Shown: in pieces, positions 24,862 through 36,700 of the stretch
Layout of the letters: each line of letters begins with the position of its first letter
Position numbering within the stretch: the first letter of the stretch is position 1
Translations under genes and position numbers: made by a program
The notes under the pieces: generated by a model
Told to the model about the DNA's origin: nothing
Databases searched by the model: none
What the model saw: the letters and a program-made list of their open reading frames with translations, nothing else
Assembly: GCA_026545225.1 (NCBI GenBank)
Contig: CM048849.1
Span: 53,080,836 to 53,144,835 of the forward strand
Length of the DNA stretch: 64,000 nt
Reading direction: 5' to 3'
Source: Cornus controversa
Lineage: Eukaryota; Streptophyta; Magnoliopsida; Cornales; Cornaceae

Positions 24862-26020
24862 AATGCTTCCATGACAAAGTCCCAATTATACAGAATTTAT
24901 ATGAAAAAGGGGTTGCGCCTGAGCGCACTTGCCCAATTTGCGAAACTGAACTTGAAACTTTATTCCATGCCATTTTCGGTTGTCATCGAGCCCGTATGGT
25001 ATGGAACATTTCTCCTCGTCGTATTGTTATTGAGCCTGCCACTAGTAGATCCTGACAGTCCCAATGGAATTCTTTGGTGGAGGAATGGCACAAGGACGAT
25101 AACGAGGAGGATTTATGCAGTATATGAGTGTTCTTAGCATAACAAGTTTGAAAATTTCAAAATGATTCGAACTTCAATCGACATTAGTGGGATCCTCTCT
25201 TTATCTCCACTCGTGCTGTTGAAAATTTTCTAGAATTTAAGGAAACTAAATGCCAGGAGACTGTGCTTTCTTTTTTCCCTCCATCCCCTTCTCCTTACAC
25301 TCCCAGATGGGTTCCTCCATCTGCAAGCAGCTTTAAACTTAATGTTGATGCTGCTTATTCCCATATTGGGAAGTGTTGTGGTGGAGGGCTGGTTATTCAT
25401 GATCATGAGGGCCGAGTTCTTAATCTTGAGACTGTCTTCTTTCATGATGTTCTTGTGCTGAAATGATAGAAGCCATGGTGCTTCAATTTGGGCTTCACCT
25501 TCTCCATGACTATGGTCTCACTTCGGTTATTATTGAAGGAGATTGATAGGCGGTCTTCTCTCTTTAGCCCAACTTTCTAACTACAAGGGTTGTCATTGAA
25601 GAAATCAAATTCTGGTGTGAGCGATTGCAGTAGGTTTCGTTATGCTGGGTTCCTCGTCTTGCCAATGGTGTAGCTCACGCTGTGGCGAGATGTACTCTCC
25701 AACACAAGGGAACTCTCCGTCTCTCGAGACCTTATTGGTTATGTCAGGATTTGGTTATGGATTGTAACTCTTTGGGTGTGGCTTGTATTTCTGTTGACTG
25801 TAACTCTAATTTCTATTAATCCTAATGATCCTTCTTGAAAAAAGAAGAATACTTTACATTACGAATAAAGTGCCTGCATATGGATAGGGATAGATACACA
25901 TGAGACTATTATGAGGGTAGTTTTACAATCCTCAGGACAGGAGATTCCTTGAAGGTAGGAATCCCACCACTAGTACGATTTTGGTAGTTTATACATGAGA
26001 CGATTGTTAATGGTGATCTA

Positions 26021-26255
26021 TGTAGTAACCCTTGTGGACGGGTGTGAGTGGGCGGGTGCAAAGACAGACACTGGGTTGAGCTACCACATTAACAGGGTAC
26101 AAGTTGCTCAATCCCACGTCGTCTGGGTGTGAAAAAGGGAATGTACTTATATGTAGTATGTTTTCTTCAAATGGTATGAGGCTTTTTGGGGTTAAACCCA
26201 AGAGTAAAATCGTGTGGGCTCAGGTCTAAACCATGTGTTGGAGCGGGGTATTACA
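26021..26255 (+). repeat. TRIM LTR, first copy
   Basis: 235 bp from TGTAGTAACC to TTACA. Compared with the second copy it lacks a short segment before CCATGTGTTGG. Confidence 0.85.
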
Positions 26256-26294
26256 GTTGGTATCAAAGCCTGAACCCAGCCGGAAGTATGCTGA

Positions 26295-27563
26295 TGACGA
26301 GTGTAGATTAATGGATGTTTGTCATTGCTTTTCTACACTTCGTACAAAAAATAATAAAACCTGCAAAAATTTTACTAAAAACTGTATAGTAGTAAGCAGG
26401 GTCGAACCACTCTCAAGTGAGAATCAGTAACAAGTCTAAAATTCAAAACTAAAATCTCTTGAGATGAAAAATGAATATTTAAAAAATAAAATTCTGATTT
26501 TTTTATTTAATAATAAAAACTAATATTAAATATCTTAGATCAAATAATGGGACAAATCTCAAAGAAAGAGAATTCACCACCATAGATTCATATAAATAAA
26601 GTTTTTTTTTTTATATTCTTATCTAGTTTTTCCTCCAATAATCAATACACTTCACCAATCCAATTAGAACTTGGAAAGATGAAGGAAAATATGGAATAAA
26701 AAAGAATGACTTGATTATATATGAGAGAGATATTTCTTTACTTAATCTGATGCACATTGGCTAGGTAAACAGAGGTAGGCATTCTTCGAATTACCATTAT
26801 TTGGCAAACACGAAAAATCCTTCCTCTAATTTTATAAAATAAAATTCAGAATAGAAGTGTAGAAGAATGCTCTTGGGAGGAAAAAGTAGACAAGAAAATA
26901 AAACAACTTACCTATACTTCAGCCATGGTGGCTTCATCACTCCCTTGAGAAGGATGTTTACGCTTGCATATTAATAGAAAACAAACAAATAGAAATGAAA
27001 CTACTACTCATCATTGAATCAATAAAATAATTACACTATTTTTTTCTATAATTTCTCTACAATTTCTAACCCTTTTATAACTCCTTTCACCATCCCCTAA
27101 GACCCCCTATTTATATAGTTAAAGGGGAATGGTTTAGGTGGGAAAAATTTTAAATACAAAATTCAAAAACAAAAATTCAAAATACAAAATTTGAAATACA
27201 AAATTTAAGATACAAAATTCAAAATACAAAATTTTGAATTTAAATATCTAATATTTGATCTCCATATCTTTAATTTGAATTCTGGATTGCAGACGTGGCC
27301 GTGCAAAAAAGTATTTTGCAAAGTTTTGAACTTGAGACCTCTTGTGAAGTAGATTACATAGAATACCATCTCTCCTACAATTCTTCTGATGTTTATCGTT
27401 GGCTATATATATCATTTTTAGGCCTTTTCTGCTGCTTTTCTTCTTATTTGGAAATCAACCCCTATAAAACACAAAATGCAAAGATAAGAATATTTAAATA
27501 AAGTAAAAGAGTAATTAAAGACTTATTTTGAGATATAAAATAACATGTTTTGTGCACTTATCA
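26295..27563. mobile_element. Solo LTR inside the first TRIM internal domain
   Basis: The insertion begins TGACGAGTGTAG, ends GCACTTATCA, and is flanked by GCTGA (26290-26294 and 27564-27568), a 5-bp duplication. Removing it and one GCTGA rejoins the 70-bp TRIM internal domain. It is 1269 bp, AT-rich, and holds a stretch of ACAAAATTCAAAAT-like simple repeats at about 27153-27235. No primer site, coding region or second LTR is present, which fits LTR-LTR recombination. Confidence 0.8.
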
Positions 27564-27599
27564 GCTGACGAGGACGTCGGGCCTCGTAGGGGGGTGGAT

Positions 27600-27848
27600 T
27601 GTAGTAACCCTTGTGGTGGGTGTGAGTGGGAAGGTGCAAAGATAGACACTGGGCTGAGCTACCACACTGACAGGGTACAAGGTGCTCAATCCCACATCGC
27701 CTGGGTGTGGAAAAGGGGATGTGCTTATATGTAGTATGTTTTCTTCAAATGGTATGAGGTCTTTTGGGGTTAAACCCAAGAGCAAAACTGTGCGGGCTCA
27801 TGCCCAAAGTGGACAATATCATACCATGTGTTGGAGCGGGGTATTACA
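27600..27848 (+). repeat. TRIM LTR, second copy
   Basis: 249 bp and the most complete copy, followed directly by the primer site TTGGTATCAGAG at 27850. Confidence 0.88.
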
Positions 27849-27917
27849 ATTGGTATCAGAGTCTGAACCCAGCCGAAAGTGTGCCGACGAGGATGTCGAG
27901 CCTCGTAGGGGGTGGAT

Positions 27918-28363
27918 TGTAGTAACCCTTGTGGACGGGTGTGAGTGGGCGGGTACAAAGATAGACACTAGGCTGAGCTACCACACTGACAGGGTACAAG
28001 GTGCTCAATCCCACATCGCCTGGGTGTGAAAAAGGGGATGTGCTTATATGTAGTATGTTTTCTTCAAATGGTATGAGGCCTTTTGGGGTTAAACCCAAGA
28101 GCAAAATCGTGCGAGTTCAGGCCCTTGTGGACGGGTGTGAGTGGGCGGGTACAAAGATAGACACTAGGCTGAGCTACCACACTGACAGGGTACAAGGTGC
28201 TCAATCCCACATCGCCTGAGTGTGAAAAAGGGGATGTGCTTATATGTAGTATGTTTTCTTCAAATGGTATGAGGCCTTTTGGGGTTAAACCCAAGAGCAA
28301 AATCGTGCGAGTTCAGGCCCAAAGCAGACAATATCATACTATGTGTTGGAGCGGGGTATTATA
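27918..28363 (+). repeat. TRIM LTR, third copy, with a 196-bp internal tandem duplication
   Basis: The LTR runs normally to CAGGCCC at about 28123, then returns to TTGTGGACGGGTG and repeats the same 196 bp before finishing at 28363. The junction shares CCC with the normal site. The two repeats are nearly identical, so the duplication is younger than the divergence between LTR copies. Confidence 0.85.
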
Positions 28364-28751
28364 ATCTAAAAAGTACAGACACTTCATTAAGCGTGTCATA
28401 CCTGTGTCGGACACTCGGACACTTTGTAAAAGTGTTCTGATATTTTTTTTTTTAAGATACTCATTGGACACTTGTCGAACATTTCATAGCAGTGATGTAT
28501 ATTCAAGTATTTCAAAAGGAAATTATATGTGACTAAGTTATGATTAAAAATCTAAGCTAAATATATGTAGAAGACTAAATAAGTCTAGTTCTTTAATGTA
28601 TTTAATATATTTATCCATTTTTGTTTATAAGTTTGTTTAGTTTTTAATTGCTTGATGATAAATTGAATTATTTATGTAATATAGTCTTTTTCTTGTTGAA
28701 TAATTAATATTTATTAATATATTATATTATTATTTTGTATTTGTGTCCTAT

Positions 28752-29175
28752 TGTAAAGAGGTGGTATTAATCATATATTAATAGGGACGCGTGAAGGCAT
28801 GCGTGAGGTTAAGGCGCAACCTTCCCTCGTGAATATAGTCTTTAGGTGACGGGAAATTAGGTTGTTGTGACATGGTGACTTGAGAGAAGAGTTCGTCAGT
28901 CATACCCGCAGACTGGCCAGAAGAAATAATGGACTGGATACATGACGTCAGGATGACATCATGACAACATGTGCCAGGAGCTCTACAAATACCGGTGCAT
29001 TTGTGGTACAAGAGGATATTCTGGCAGATCATGGAGGAGCCTCTTCTAGTCTCATATTCTTTTTGCCTTCTCTCTCTACCAATCCATTCTCACCTCTCAA
29101 TCTCCTTTCAATGTTCTATAGTTTAGTCTTAAGTGTGAATCATTCCTCTAGCACTATTGAACTTTACCATTTACA
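28752..29175. mobile_element. Solo LTR inside MITE copy 2
   Basis: A 424-bp insertion starting TGTAAAGAGG and ending CATTTACA, with a 5-bp duplication CCTAT (28747-28751 and 29176-29180). The host MITE sequence continues on both sides. It has no coding capacity. Pyrimidine-rich sequence at 29050-29110 and CTACAAATA at 28983 are typical LTR content if read on the plus strand. Confidence 0.78.
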
Positions 29176-29379
29176 CCTATTTTTTTAGAATTTTTTTATA
29201 TCGCCGTATCTGTATCGTGTCGTACCAGTTTGCGGTGTATGTGCTTCTTAAACGGTGACATTGCCTTCTTTTTTTAAATTTGCCTTCCAGTGATATCTTA
29301 ATTCTTAGATAGAATAGAGCTAGCTGCCAATAATTAATGGAGTTGTTTACGAATAATTCATGTTCATATGGTGTAAAAT

Positions 29380-29475
29380 TCAATAACTATGATCACATCT
29401 AACACCACCATTTTGACCACCGCCACTATAAACGCCACCAGCATAACTTCCGGCAACACCACCACCACCACCATA
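29380..29475 (-). pseudogene. Short remnant resembling the C-terminal end of a glycine-rich protein
   Basis: The minus strand reads YGGGGGVAGSYAGGVYSGGG, then QNGGVRCDHSY and a stop at 29380. The composition looks like a glycine-rich protein tail, but no upstream exon was found, and a GGT-type simple repeat could give the same look. Treat as a weak remnant. Confidence 0.3.
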
Positions 29476-29820
29476 CTATCATGGTTAATTAGGAAGAAAA
29501 GTTGAGGAAAAAACAATTAAGTATTTGATGCATGATGTAATTATCACTAGCTAGTTTGCTTTCTAAATAGAAATCTCCTAGTTTCCAACGAGAATGTTAG
29601 GATTAGAGTCGTCTGAAGGAAGGACCATTTAAATGATTGGGGTCACTTGGACCTAGTCCTACTAATGTGCCAAAGAAAGTTAGGTCAGTATATAATAACC
29701 TCGATGAACAAATATCACAGTAGATGATGACCTATATATATGATTTCATATTTATGAAATTGGGCACATAGGTTTTGCATTAAAAAATAAATAACGAAAT
29801 AAAAAATAACTTGATACATA

Positions 29821-30076
29821 CTCCCTACGTCCTCTTTATTTGTTCTTTGAAACACAACCTTTTAAGATAATGAGTTTTAATATATTTTTTTATTTAATAG
29901 GACTAAATCAGTTTCTAAATCTACCATTTTAATTGTTTGTTTTTTCACAATAATGAATGTTGCACTTTAACAATAAATTGAAAATATTGCAAAACATAAT
30001 ACAGTAAGATAAGTTTGTAATTGGACAAATATTTTGAGACACATATTTTGAGACAAATAAAGAGTGACCGAGGGAG
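29821..30076. mobile_element. Stowaway MITE
   Basis: A 256-bp element with ends CTCCCTACGTCCTC and, in reverse complement, CTCCCTCGGTCACTC, flanked by TA on both sides. The terminal motif CTCCCTCCGT and TA target are diagnostic of the Stowaway/mariner group. Non-coding. Confidence 0.92.
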
Positions 30077-30439
30077 TATATAATATCCTTTACATCTCGA
30101 GCAAGTGTGTGTCTCATGCAAGCTTCAAACAAATATTGCATGCCCACTAGTGCAAGTAATTATATTATGCTACACCCTATATTTAAAAAGAAACAGACAA
30201 GACAAGACCAGATAACTTACCAAAAAAAGAAAGAAAAAAAAAAAAAACAAACAAAACAACAAGATAACCCAAATGTGGTATAAAATAATAATAAAAAAAG
30301 AAAGATAAACCCCAATAATTGCAATTATTTCTTGTGCGACTTAATTGTAGATTTTGGTCCACCCTGAGTTGCTTAGCTCACACCTCAATTAACCTTTCAG
30401 AGTAATTAATTTGATATTGTTAAAAGTATTATCGGTCAT

Positions 30440-30985
30440 CAATGAAGTATGGATAAAGAATTCGGATATCACACTATACAAATACAGTAATATAATTTTT
30501 TTTTAAAAAAAATACAATACGGACACAATAAAGATACGTCAAATAAATAAATAAAAATATAATATTATACATAAAATATTAAGTTTTATTATTCAACCAT
30601 ACAATAAATATACTTAAAACAATTATACAAAATATAAGAAGTTAAAATCTAAAAATCTTCTATCTTTTTTAATATTCTTTACATTGACTCACTTTTTGGG
30701 AGTTTTAAAAATATATTTGTTTTATTATAAAGTGATTATTATTTTCTAACCTATAAAGTTTTTAATATTACAATCTTAATATTACAATCTCAACCCATTT
30801 TATAGAATAAAAAATTACAAATTTGTTCCAAAAAGTATTCTAAACGTATTCAAAAAATATCTCAACGTATCTTAAAAGTATTCTAAAATATATTCTTACG
30901 TATCTGATATTTAAAAAAAATAAAATACTTTTTTTTAAATATCAAACACATATTCAATAGTATCTGTATGGCCATCCATGTCGCT
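30440..30985. mobile_element. Possible diverged third copy of the 12023-type MITE
   Basis: AT-rich stretch with the family's internal look (AAAATACAATACGGACACAA near 30509; ATTATTCAACCATACAATAA near 30586). Ends are degraded and no target repeat was found. Confidence 0.4.
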
Positions 30986-31229
30986 AGGGGACGAAGAGCC
31001 CAAATAGAAGTTTGTAATCAATGTTCTTTCAAAAAGAAGGCCCCGAACAGTAGCTTAATTATGATGTAGGTAAGGATTTAGGAACAGGTAAATAACGGAA
31101 GAAGTGATTGACAAATATATGAAGACCAGGTCCCATGAAGCTACTTGAATAGATGAAAGTCAAGGCAAATACTCAAGACAACGAAGGACTTACAAGGCAG
31201 TGGGTCCCTATTATTTTTTCAACTCTTTG

Positions 31230-31424
31230 CAATTGTTTCAAAGTGTCCTTCATTCGAGCATTTGATCATGACTGAGACAAATGTCATTAGTGTGCAATTG
31301 TTCCAAAGTGTCCTTCATTCGAGCATTTGATCATGACTTAGACAAATGTCATTAGTGTGCAATTGTTCCAAGTGTCATTCATTTGGAGTATTTGATCATG
31401 ACTTAGACAAATGTCATTAGTGTG
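31230..31424. repeat. Three tandem copies of a 65-bp unit
   Basis: Units start at 31230, 31295 and 31360, each beginning CAATTGTT and ending CATTAGTGTG. Copies 1 and 2 differ at only two positions; copy 3 is more diverged. Confidence 0.9.
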
Positions 31425-31967
31425 CTGCGGTTTTCATTTTTGGAAGCCCGCAAAACACCTTCAAGCACTTGCTTCATTCACTGAACAACCCTTGACTCAA
31501 CCCACCAAACCACGTGGCTCCAAAATTTCCGAATCAATTAGAAATTCACGTAGCATTCACTGATCACCTCGTAGCCTAGTGATCATGATATGCGCGCTCA
31601 CATCAATTCGCAGAGACTTTAATTAGATGTGTGACTTATTGGATAGCTACATTGAATTATATCATATTGGCGCATATGATATTATTTTATAACTAAAAAA
31701 TAAAATCAAGCATTGTCGTCTAATTTAGGATTAACATATGGTGAGAGCATGTTTTCTAGTTCTTAGTTATGACGTAATTTCAACTACAATATATCCACAA
31801 AGAAGAAATCATGAATTTCACCCATGTGGTTATAGTGGGGCCCATACCATAATTAACGATCATCCCTTCAAACTCTCTGTCAATCTCACATTATTTTGGA
31901 ATATTTTCAAGATAGTTATAAATTAGCTTTTGTATTTTGTGAAATATTATTTAGTTAACATTGTATG

Positions 31968-32004
<37 letters not shown>

Positions 32005-32202
32005 CAAAACCAATAGCCTTCCATTGAAATTTGAAATTTACTGGATATGGTATATGCTATACCTAAGTCAATCAAAATATGACATATTGCTTTTATCAGT
32101 TTTTTTATGGAGTTCAATAATTTATTTCAGATGCAATAGTATGGATTGAACAATGACAAATCCCTACGGACCCTACCTCATTAAGGGTTTGGTTTTATTG
32201 AT

Positions 32203-32312
32203 TTTATTTTATTTTATTTTTCGATAAATAAGTAACTCATACTTATTTTGCTCCATTCAAGGCTCAAATTCTCAAAGTGTAGGTCATACCAATCGAGCCA
32301 AGGGCCCGTGAT
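32203..32312 (-). mobile_element. Short tRNA-derived SINE
   Basis: On the minus strand it starts ATCACGGGCCC and has an A-box-like TTGGCTCGATTGG near its head. It ends in an AAAAATAAAATAAAATAAAA tail. A perfect 12-bp duplication, GGTTTTATTGAT, flanks it (32191-32202 and 32313-32324), as expected for LINE-driven retroposition. The B box is weak. Confidence 0.72.
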
Positions 32313-33071
32313 GGTTTTATTGATATAAATTAACATTTGATGTTATTGAAAACATAGCCATTGTTATACAAAATTACACATAATTATAAAGAGACTTGTG
32401 AGAGAAAGATAGTACCTTGCTACCTTTATCTTACTCAAATAGAATGAGGCTTCCATGCACCACAAAATTTATGTTATAAGTTTTGTGATTTTGTAAACAA
32501 ATTTATACACACACCAAGGCCTCTGATCCAATGGTATTTTATGAGGGAATGTTTATCACTTGCAGAATTGGCCTGACAAACAATTCTTACGGATGAATTA
32601 ATTTTTTTCCAATCCATAAGCATCCAACATTCCATACTACCATTCAAAAAAAAATAAGAATCTATTAAAGTGGTTACTTTTTTTTCTTCTCATATTTCTT
32701 CTGTTTATCCGAAAAAATTGATTTCTTCAAAACTATATAAAGATACTGCTTTGTTATCTCAAGTACTGTATTGGAGCTTAACCCGAATCTAAAGGGACAA
32801 CGTTCTGTGCTCAGGGCTCATAATTTCATTGAACATTCATTCATATTTCATACCAAGTAGAAATTTGGCAGTACCACCAGCTTTTTCTAGGAGTATTTTT
32901 TACAGCTTTAGCGCGCATGAACGTCTAATCATATAATACCGAATCCAACAGCTATGATTGAGGACTACATGCTGCTCTGCTTAAACTAGAACTCAGTGGG
33001 CGATTTGGGTCCCTCACTCCTCAGGTTGGCAAACCAAGATGCCCTGAAAATCGTGTATCTGTATACGTACA

Positions 33072-33118
33072 TATACATATATACTATATATATATATATA
33101 GTATATATACATATATGA
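33072..33118. repeat. AT-rich near-perfect palindrome
   Basis: ATATATACTATATATAT pairs with its mirror ATATATATAGTATATAT around a TA core, so the strand could fold into a long hairpin or cruciform. Confidence 0.7.
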
Positions 33119-33784
33119 GTGTGTACTCGTAGCGAGATTTGAAAAGAGTAAGATGCATGGACCTTATCTAAGTTTCCTTCTTTCACGAGAGTATCTGTAT
33201 AATAAAACTGTTCTGTCGTACGAGTGCTTAATATAGTTGATATTTAACTACTCAGATTTTGACTTACAAATGATCTCTCGTGAAAATAAATAAATAAAAT
33301 AATAAACCTTTAGCTTGTTGCCACGACTATTTTAAAACTTGGGGTCTCTGCCAAAAAATGAAGGATGAGAATATTATATAGCTGCCAAGGAAACTGAAAA
33401 TAAGAGGAAAAAAAAGAAAAAGTAGATAACGAATAATAGATAGACCAAGAGTACTTTCAGAGTTAGATTTTCGGTTTTTCAATCAGTAACATCAGAAGTA
33501 CAGGGAAGCTACAACTTTATCAGTTACCAACAGGTACATTAGTAAATTAGATGAAAAGTTTAATTTCTGAATTCTGCATCTGCAATGTGTTTCAAGTTTA
33601 CACAAAAAGCAAAACACTAGTCATGTAATCATGTCACTCATCATTCTACAACATGACCCCAATTCTCTCTATCTATGAGATGCTAACAAGCGCGAACTAA
33701 ATATATTTTTCAACCTCAGCAAGATTTCAATGCAACTTGTTAAAAAAAAACGCAAACCATACTCCAAAATGAGACGACTAGAGC

Positions 33785-36700
33785 CTAAAAGCCAAAGAAA
33801 CCAAGTTCACTGGCTTTCTCCTTCTCAAATGTCTCGAAGTACTGATATATGATAGTAACTGCAAGCAAAATTCCAGTCCCGGAGCCAATTGCTCCCATGA
33901 AATCAGCTAACACCGTCAATGCACCAATGCACATTCCCCCAAAGGCAGCTGCAGTTGGTATGTACCGATTCAGTTCCTTCTGTAAATTTGAATCTCGATG
34001 TCCGGGCATCACCATTTGTTGCTCCTGCAGAAGTATCATGGAAGATTGAAAAGTCAATTTTAAGAAATCATGCCATAATATCCTATAAGCATTTTATATT
34101 ACTGTATAAATATAGCTAACTCCGCCTGTGTTTCTTTACACAGCTGGTCCAAGTCCGGATAAAGGAGGAGGGTTGCATTAGGTAGCTCATAGTTGTCAAA
34201 ATCCCAATTCAAATCTTAGAATCCTATAATTCTACGATTCGAATCAACAAAACGATCCAAATCTCACCTGACTCTTTTCTGGAGTAAAATCCTAGTAGAA
34301 TCAGGATAATTCCATATAAAATCTTACAATCCTTCGATTCTACGCAATTCTACCGATTCCACACAATAATTAATTTGAGCCAAAAACTTAAATAAGTTAT
34401 TTGGATTTTGTGTAGTTACTTGGACCACAACTTAAATAAGTTAAGAAATCCAACCATTTTGGACCCAATTTACTTACAAAAGACAAAAAAAAAACATTTT
34501 AAAACTAAAGTTATTAAAGTACTAAAAATAAAATATGATCCAGAATACTAAGGCTCGAAGCTTCTTCTCTCTTTCCCTTTTACGGCTCTACCAAACTCCA
34601 GCAGTCAACCAACACGACCTCGTCAAGTCTCTTCGGCTAGCTCCAACCACCAACTTCTCCGGCAAGCTCCTATTCTAAGTCAAAGATACACATCTTCTCC
34701 GGACTCTATCTATTACACTTTGTTTTCTCTTCTCTCTCTTCTTAACCAAAAACCCAATACTCTGTTATGTTTTAAAACGAAATTATAAGCAATGAAAAAA
34801 GTGTCACTCATAGTGTGTATGGGTCGTGAATGATGTGCAATGTAAAGTAAGAACATAATCAATGAATGGCGTATTCCAATTTCTATAATATTTTTACCAT
34901 ATTTAATTTTCATTAATGCTAGTTTATTCATTGATGCTTGTTTATTTTTCATCCAAATAGTTGATTATTGTCTGCTAAGTCCAGCGCCGACAATGAAGCA
35001 TGTATTACTCTATACAAATAAGTCGCACATTAATATTGATGATACATATTTATTGGATTCTGAAACTTGATCACAAAATGTGTTTCAATAGCAGTATATC
35101 TTTCAAATATTACGCAAAATAATAATGAGATACAAAGATGGATCCTTACATGATTGAGATATGTAACTAAAAAAATAAAAATAAAAATTGAACTCAAAAA
35201 AGAATGGCTATATTTAAGTGTTGGTTGCAGAGGATGGTTATAGAGAAAATTTAAGCTACATTCTCTTAGATATATGTTTGAATTTATCCCTAACTATATT
35301 TGGAGTGGTATTTTTATATATTTTTGTGTTTTGTGTTTATTGCTGCTATATTTTAGAGGTATCATTGTTTAAAAAATTAGTTTGAATTATTTTTCTACTA
35401 CTTTTGTAGAATCTTACGATTCACGATTCAATTTTACAATTCCGATTCTACAGAACCCCTACCGATCCTATGACAACCTTGAGATAGCTTTGACAAACAG
35501 CGTAAAATTTTGTCATGACCAAAAGGATTTTCATGTAACCGACCCCAAATAGTTGGAAAAATGGTTTGGTTGTTGTTTTTATATGCATATAGGTTGATAA
35601 ATAGGCAAGTATGATTGAATGTATATACATAGGTGCACACACACATGTTTATGTGTGTAAATATTTTACAATCAATCAAACACATGAAACTGCTAAAAAC
35701 AGTGTGTAAAATATTTTATATCATAACAAAGGGAGAAAAGACCATATATAAATGGTTTAAGGTCATGCTTTTGTAAAGAACAAACATTTGTCAAGCCTTC
35801 GACCCCAAGTAATTTTTGTCTCTCTCCCTCGTAACCAAGTATCCCACTCTATTTGGTACCCTTCTCTCTCGCTTTACTGTAATGTAGGTTCTCTCTCAAC
35901 CCTTAACTTTTCAGCTTACTGTAAACTCCCTTGTAATCCAAAATGTGCAACATGTATTACCAATGAAATCAATATTTCAATATAACCGTGGCTACTTCTC
36001 CATATGCACTTATCCAACTTCATGTTATGTTTCACAGTGCACACCTCCATCAATCAACCGAGAATATTTTAAGTCCAACAATGCTAACCAAGTAGGAGCT
36101 CCCTCCCTTTCCTCCAACTATCGCCTAATTATCAACACCATTTATAGAGACCGTCCCTTTGTAACATTCAACCAAAGGAAAAGATGGTTCGGGTCACATC
36201 TCGAGTCTGAATCAAAGACTCTAACATGGCTGCACACCCAAAGAGCCAAAAAATGTGGAAACAAACCCCAAGCCATATACTAAAATAGTAACTATGTGCA
36301 TGAGGGGAAAACAAATCTGGAAGTGACAATTCTTTTTCTTCTTCAAGAATAATAAAGGACATTACCATATCGAACACAATACTACTTGTTTCTTCATCAG
36401 CAATACCATATTTTTGTTTACTTAATTTAGCCCAAATGAAAGAAAAATGTAAGAATGTATAAATGAAAAAACAAAGATCTCATTGAGCATTACCTTAAGC
36501 TGTTTGGCCACATCTCGAGCAGAAGATCCAGAAACTTCAATCCAAGTTTTTGAGAACAGTGCACAGGCAGACAGCATAAACACTATATAGAAAAGAGCAT
36601 GGAAGGGATTTGCTGCCATATCAGCCAAGCTGATGTACAATCACATTCATAAAGAAAAACCAGACAAAAGTTAGACCAAAGTGGAGAAATAAAAGCCTGA

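Larger units (their letters stand above)
13697..25838 (+). pseudogene. L1-type LINE ORF2 (endonuclease, RT, zinc knuckle, RNase H), interrupted by hAT and Copia insertions
   Basis: The endonuclease domain begins at 13697 (WNYRGVGNP) and is interrupted at 14039-14753. It resumes with LLMGDFNALIHP near 14810 and LFTWCNNRG near 14950. RT lies at about 15653-16500: LNHINLVLIPKG, KLDISKAYDRIEWDFL, GLGQGDPLSPYLF and an intact catalytic FADD near 16400. Downstream connection sequence continues to 17560 (KVPHKLHFFLWQ), where the Copia element enters. Coding resumes at 24862 (CFHDKVPIIQNLY, then CPICETELETLFHAIFGCH). RNase H follows (FKLNVDAAYS at 25330-25360, VIIEGD near 25535). Several stops and frame changes make it non-functional, though it is younger-looking than the LINE at 3720. 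Its 5' end and target repeats are unresolved. Confidence 0.88.
26021..28363 (+). mobile_element. TRIM retroelement with three LTRs in tandem
   Basis: Structure LTR(26021-26255) / internal / LTR(27600-27848) / internal(27849-27917) / LTR(27918-28363), flanked by the 5-bp duplication ATCTA (26016-26020 and 28364-28368). LTRs start TGTAGTAACCC and end TATTACA (TATTATA in the last). The internal domain is only about 70 bp: a primer site TTGGTATCAGAG matching initiator tRNA-Met, a short linker, and a polypurine-like CTCGTAGGGGGTGGAT. No protein is encoded; the recurring open frames in these repeats are by-products. The first LTR lacks about 15 bp near its end. The first internal domain is split by a solo LTR. 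Confidence 0.88.
26018..29251. mobile_element. MITE copy 2 (same family as 12023-12464), split by a TRIM and a solo LTR
   Basis: After the insertions are removed, the body (28369-28751 plus 29181-29251) is the reverse complement of the MITE at 12023-12464. For instance, ACTTCAT...GTGTCGGACACT lies near 28380-28430, and the AT-rich centre also matches. Proposed 8-bp flanks are ATGGTGAT (26010-26017) and ACGGTGAC (29252-29259), which differ by two transitions. The outermost ends are degraded, so these limits are less certain than the insertions inside. Confidence 0.6.
30986..33784. other. Spacer between the transposon cluster and SEC61A
   Basis: No gene recognised. It contains the 65-bp tandem repeat, a TA run at 31971-32000, a SINE and an AT palindrome, listed separately. 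The part near 33784 should include the SEC61A 3' untranslated region. Confidence 0.5.

Noticed and set aside
27561-28300. Several overlapping minus-strand frames repeating a peptide of the type GLTPKGLIPFEENILHIST, which look like a conserved small protein family
   Set aside because: They are translations of the repeated TRIM LTR. Conservation comes from DNA duplication, and the TRIM has no coding role.
27600-28363. Regular repeats reminiscent of a CRISPR array
   Set aside because: Repeats are about 196-250 bp, bounded by TG/CA with a primer site between, in a plant genome. This is LTR structure, not CRISPR.
32505-32580. A-box-like GGCCTCTGATCCAATGGT suggesting another SINE or tRNA
   Set aside because: No B box at the right distance, no tail and no target repeat found.
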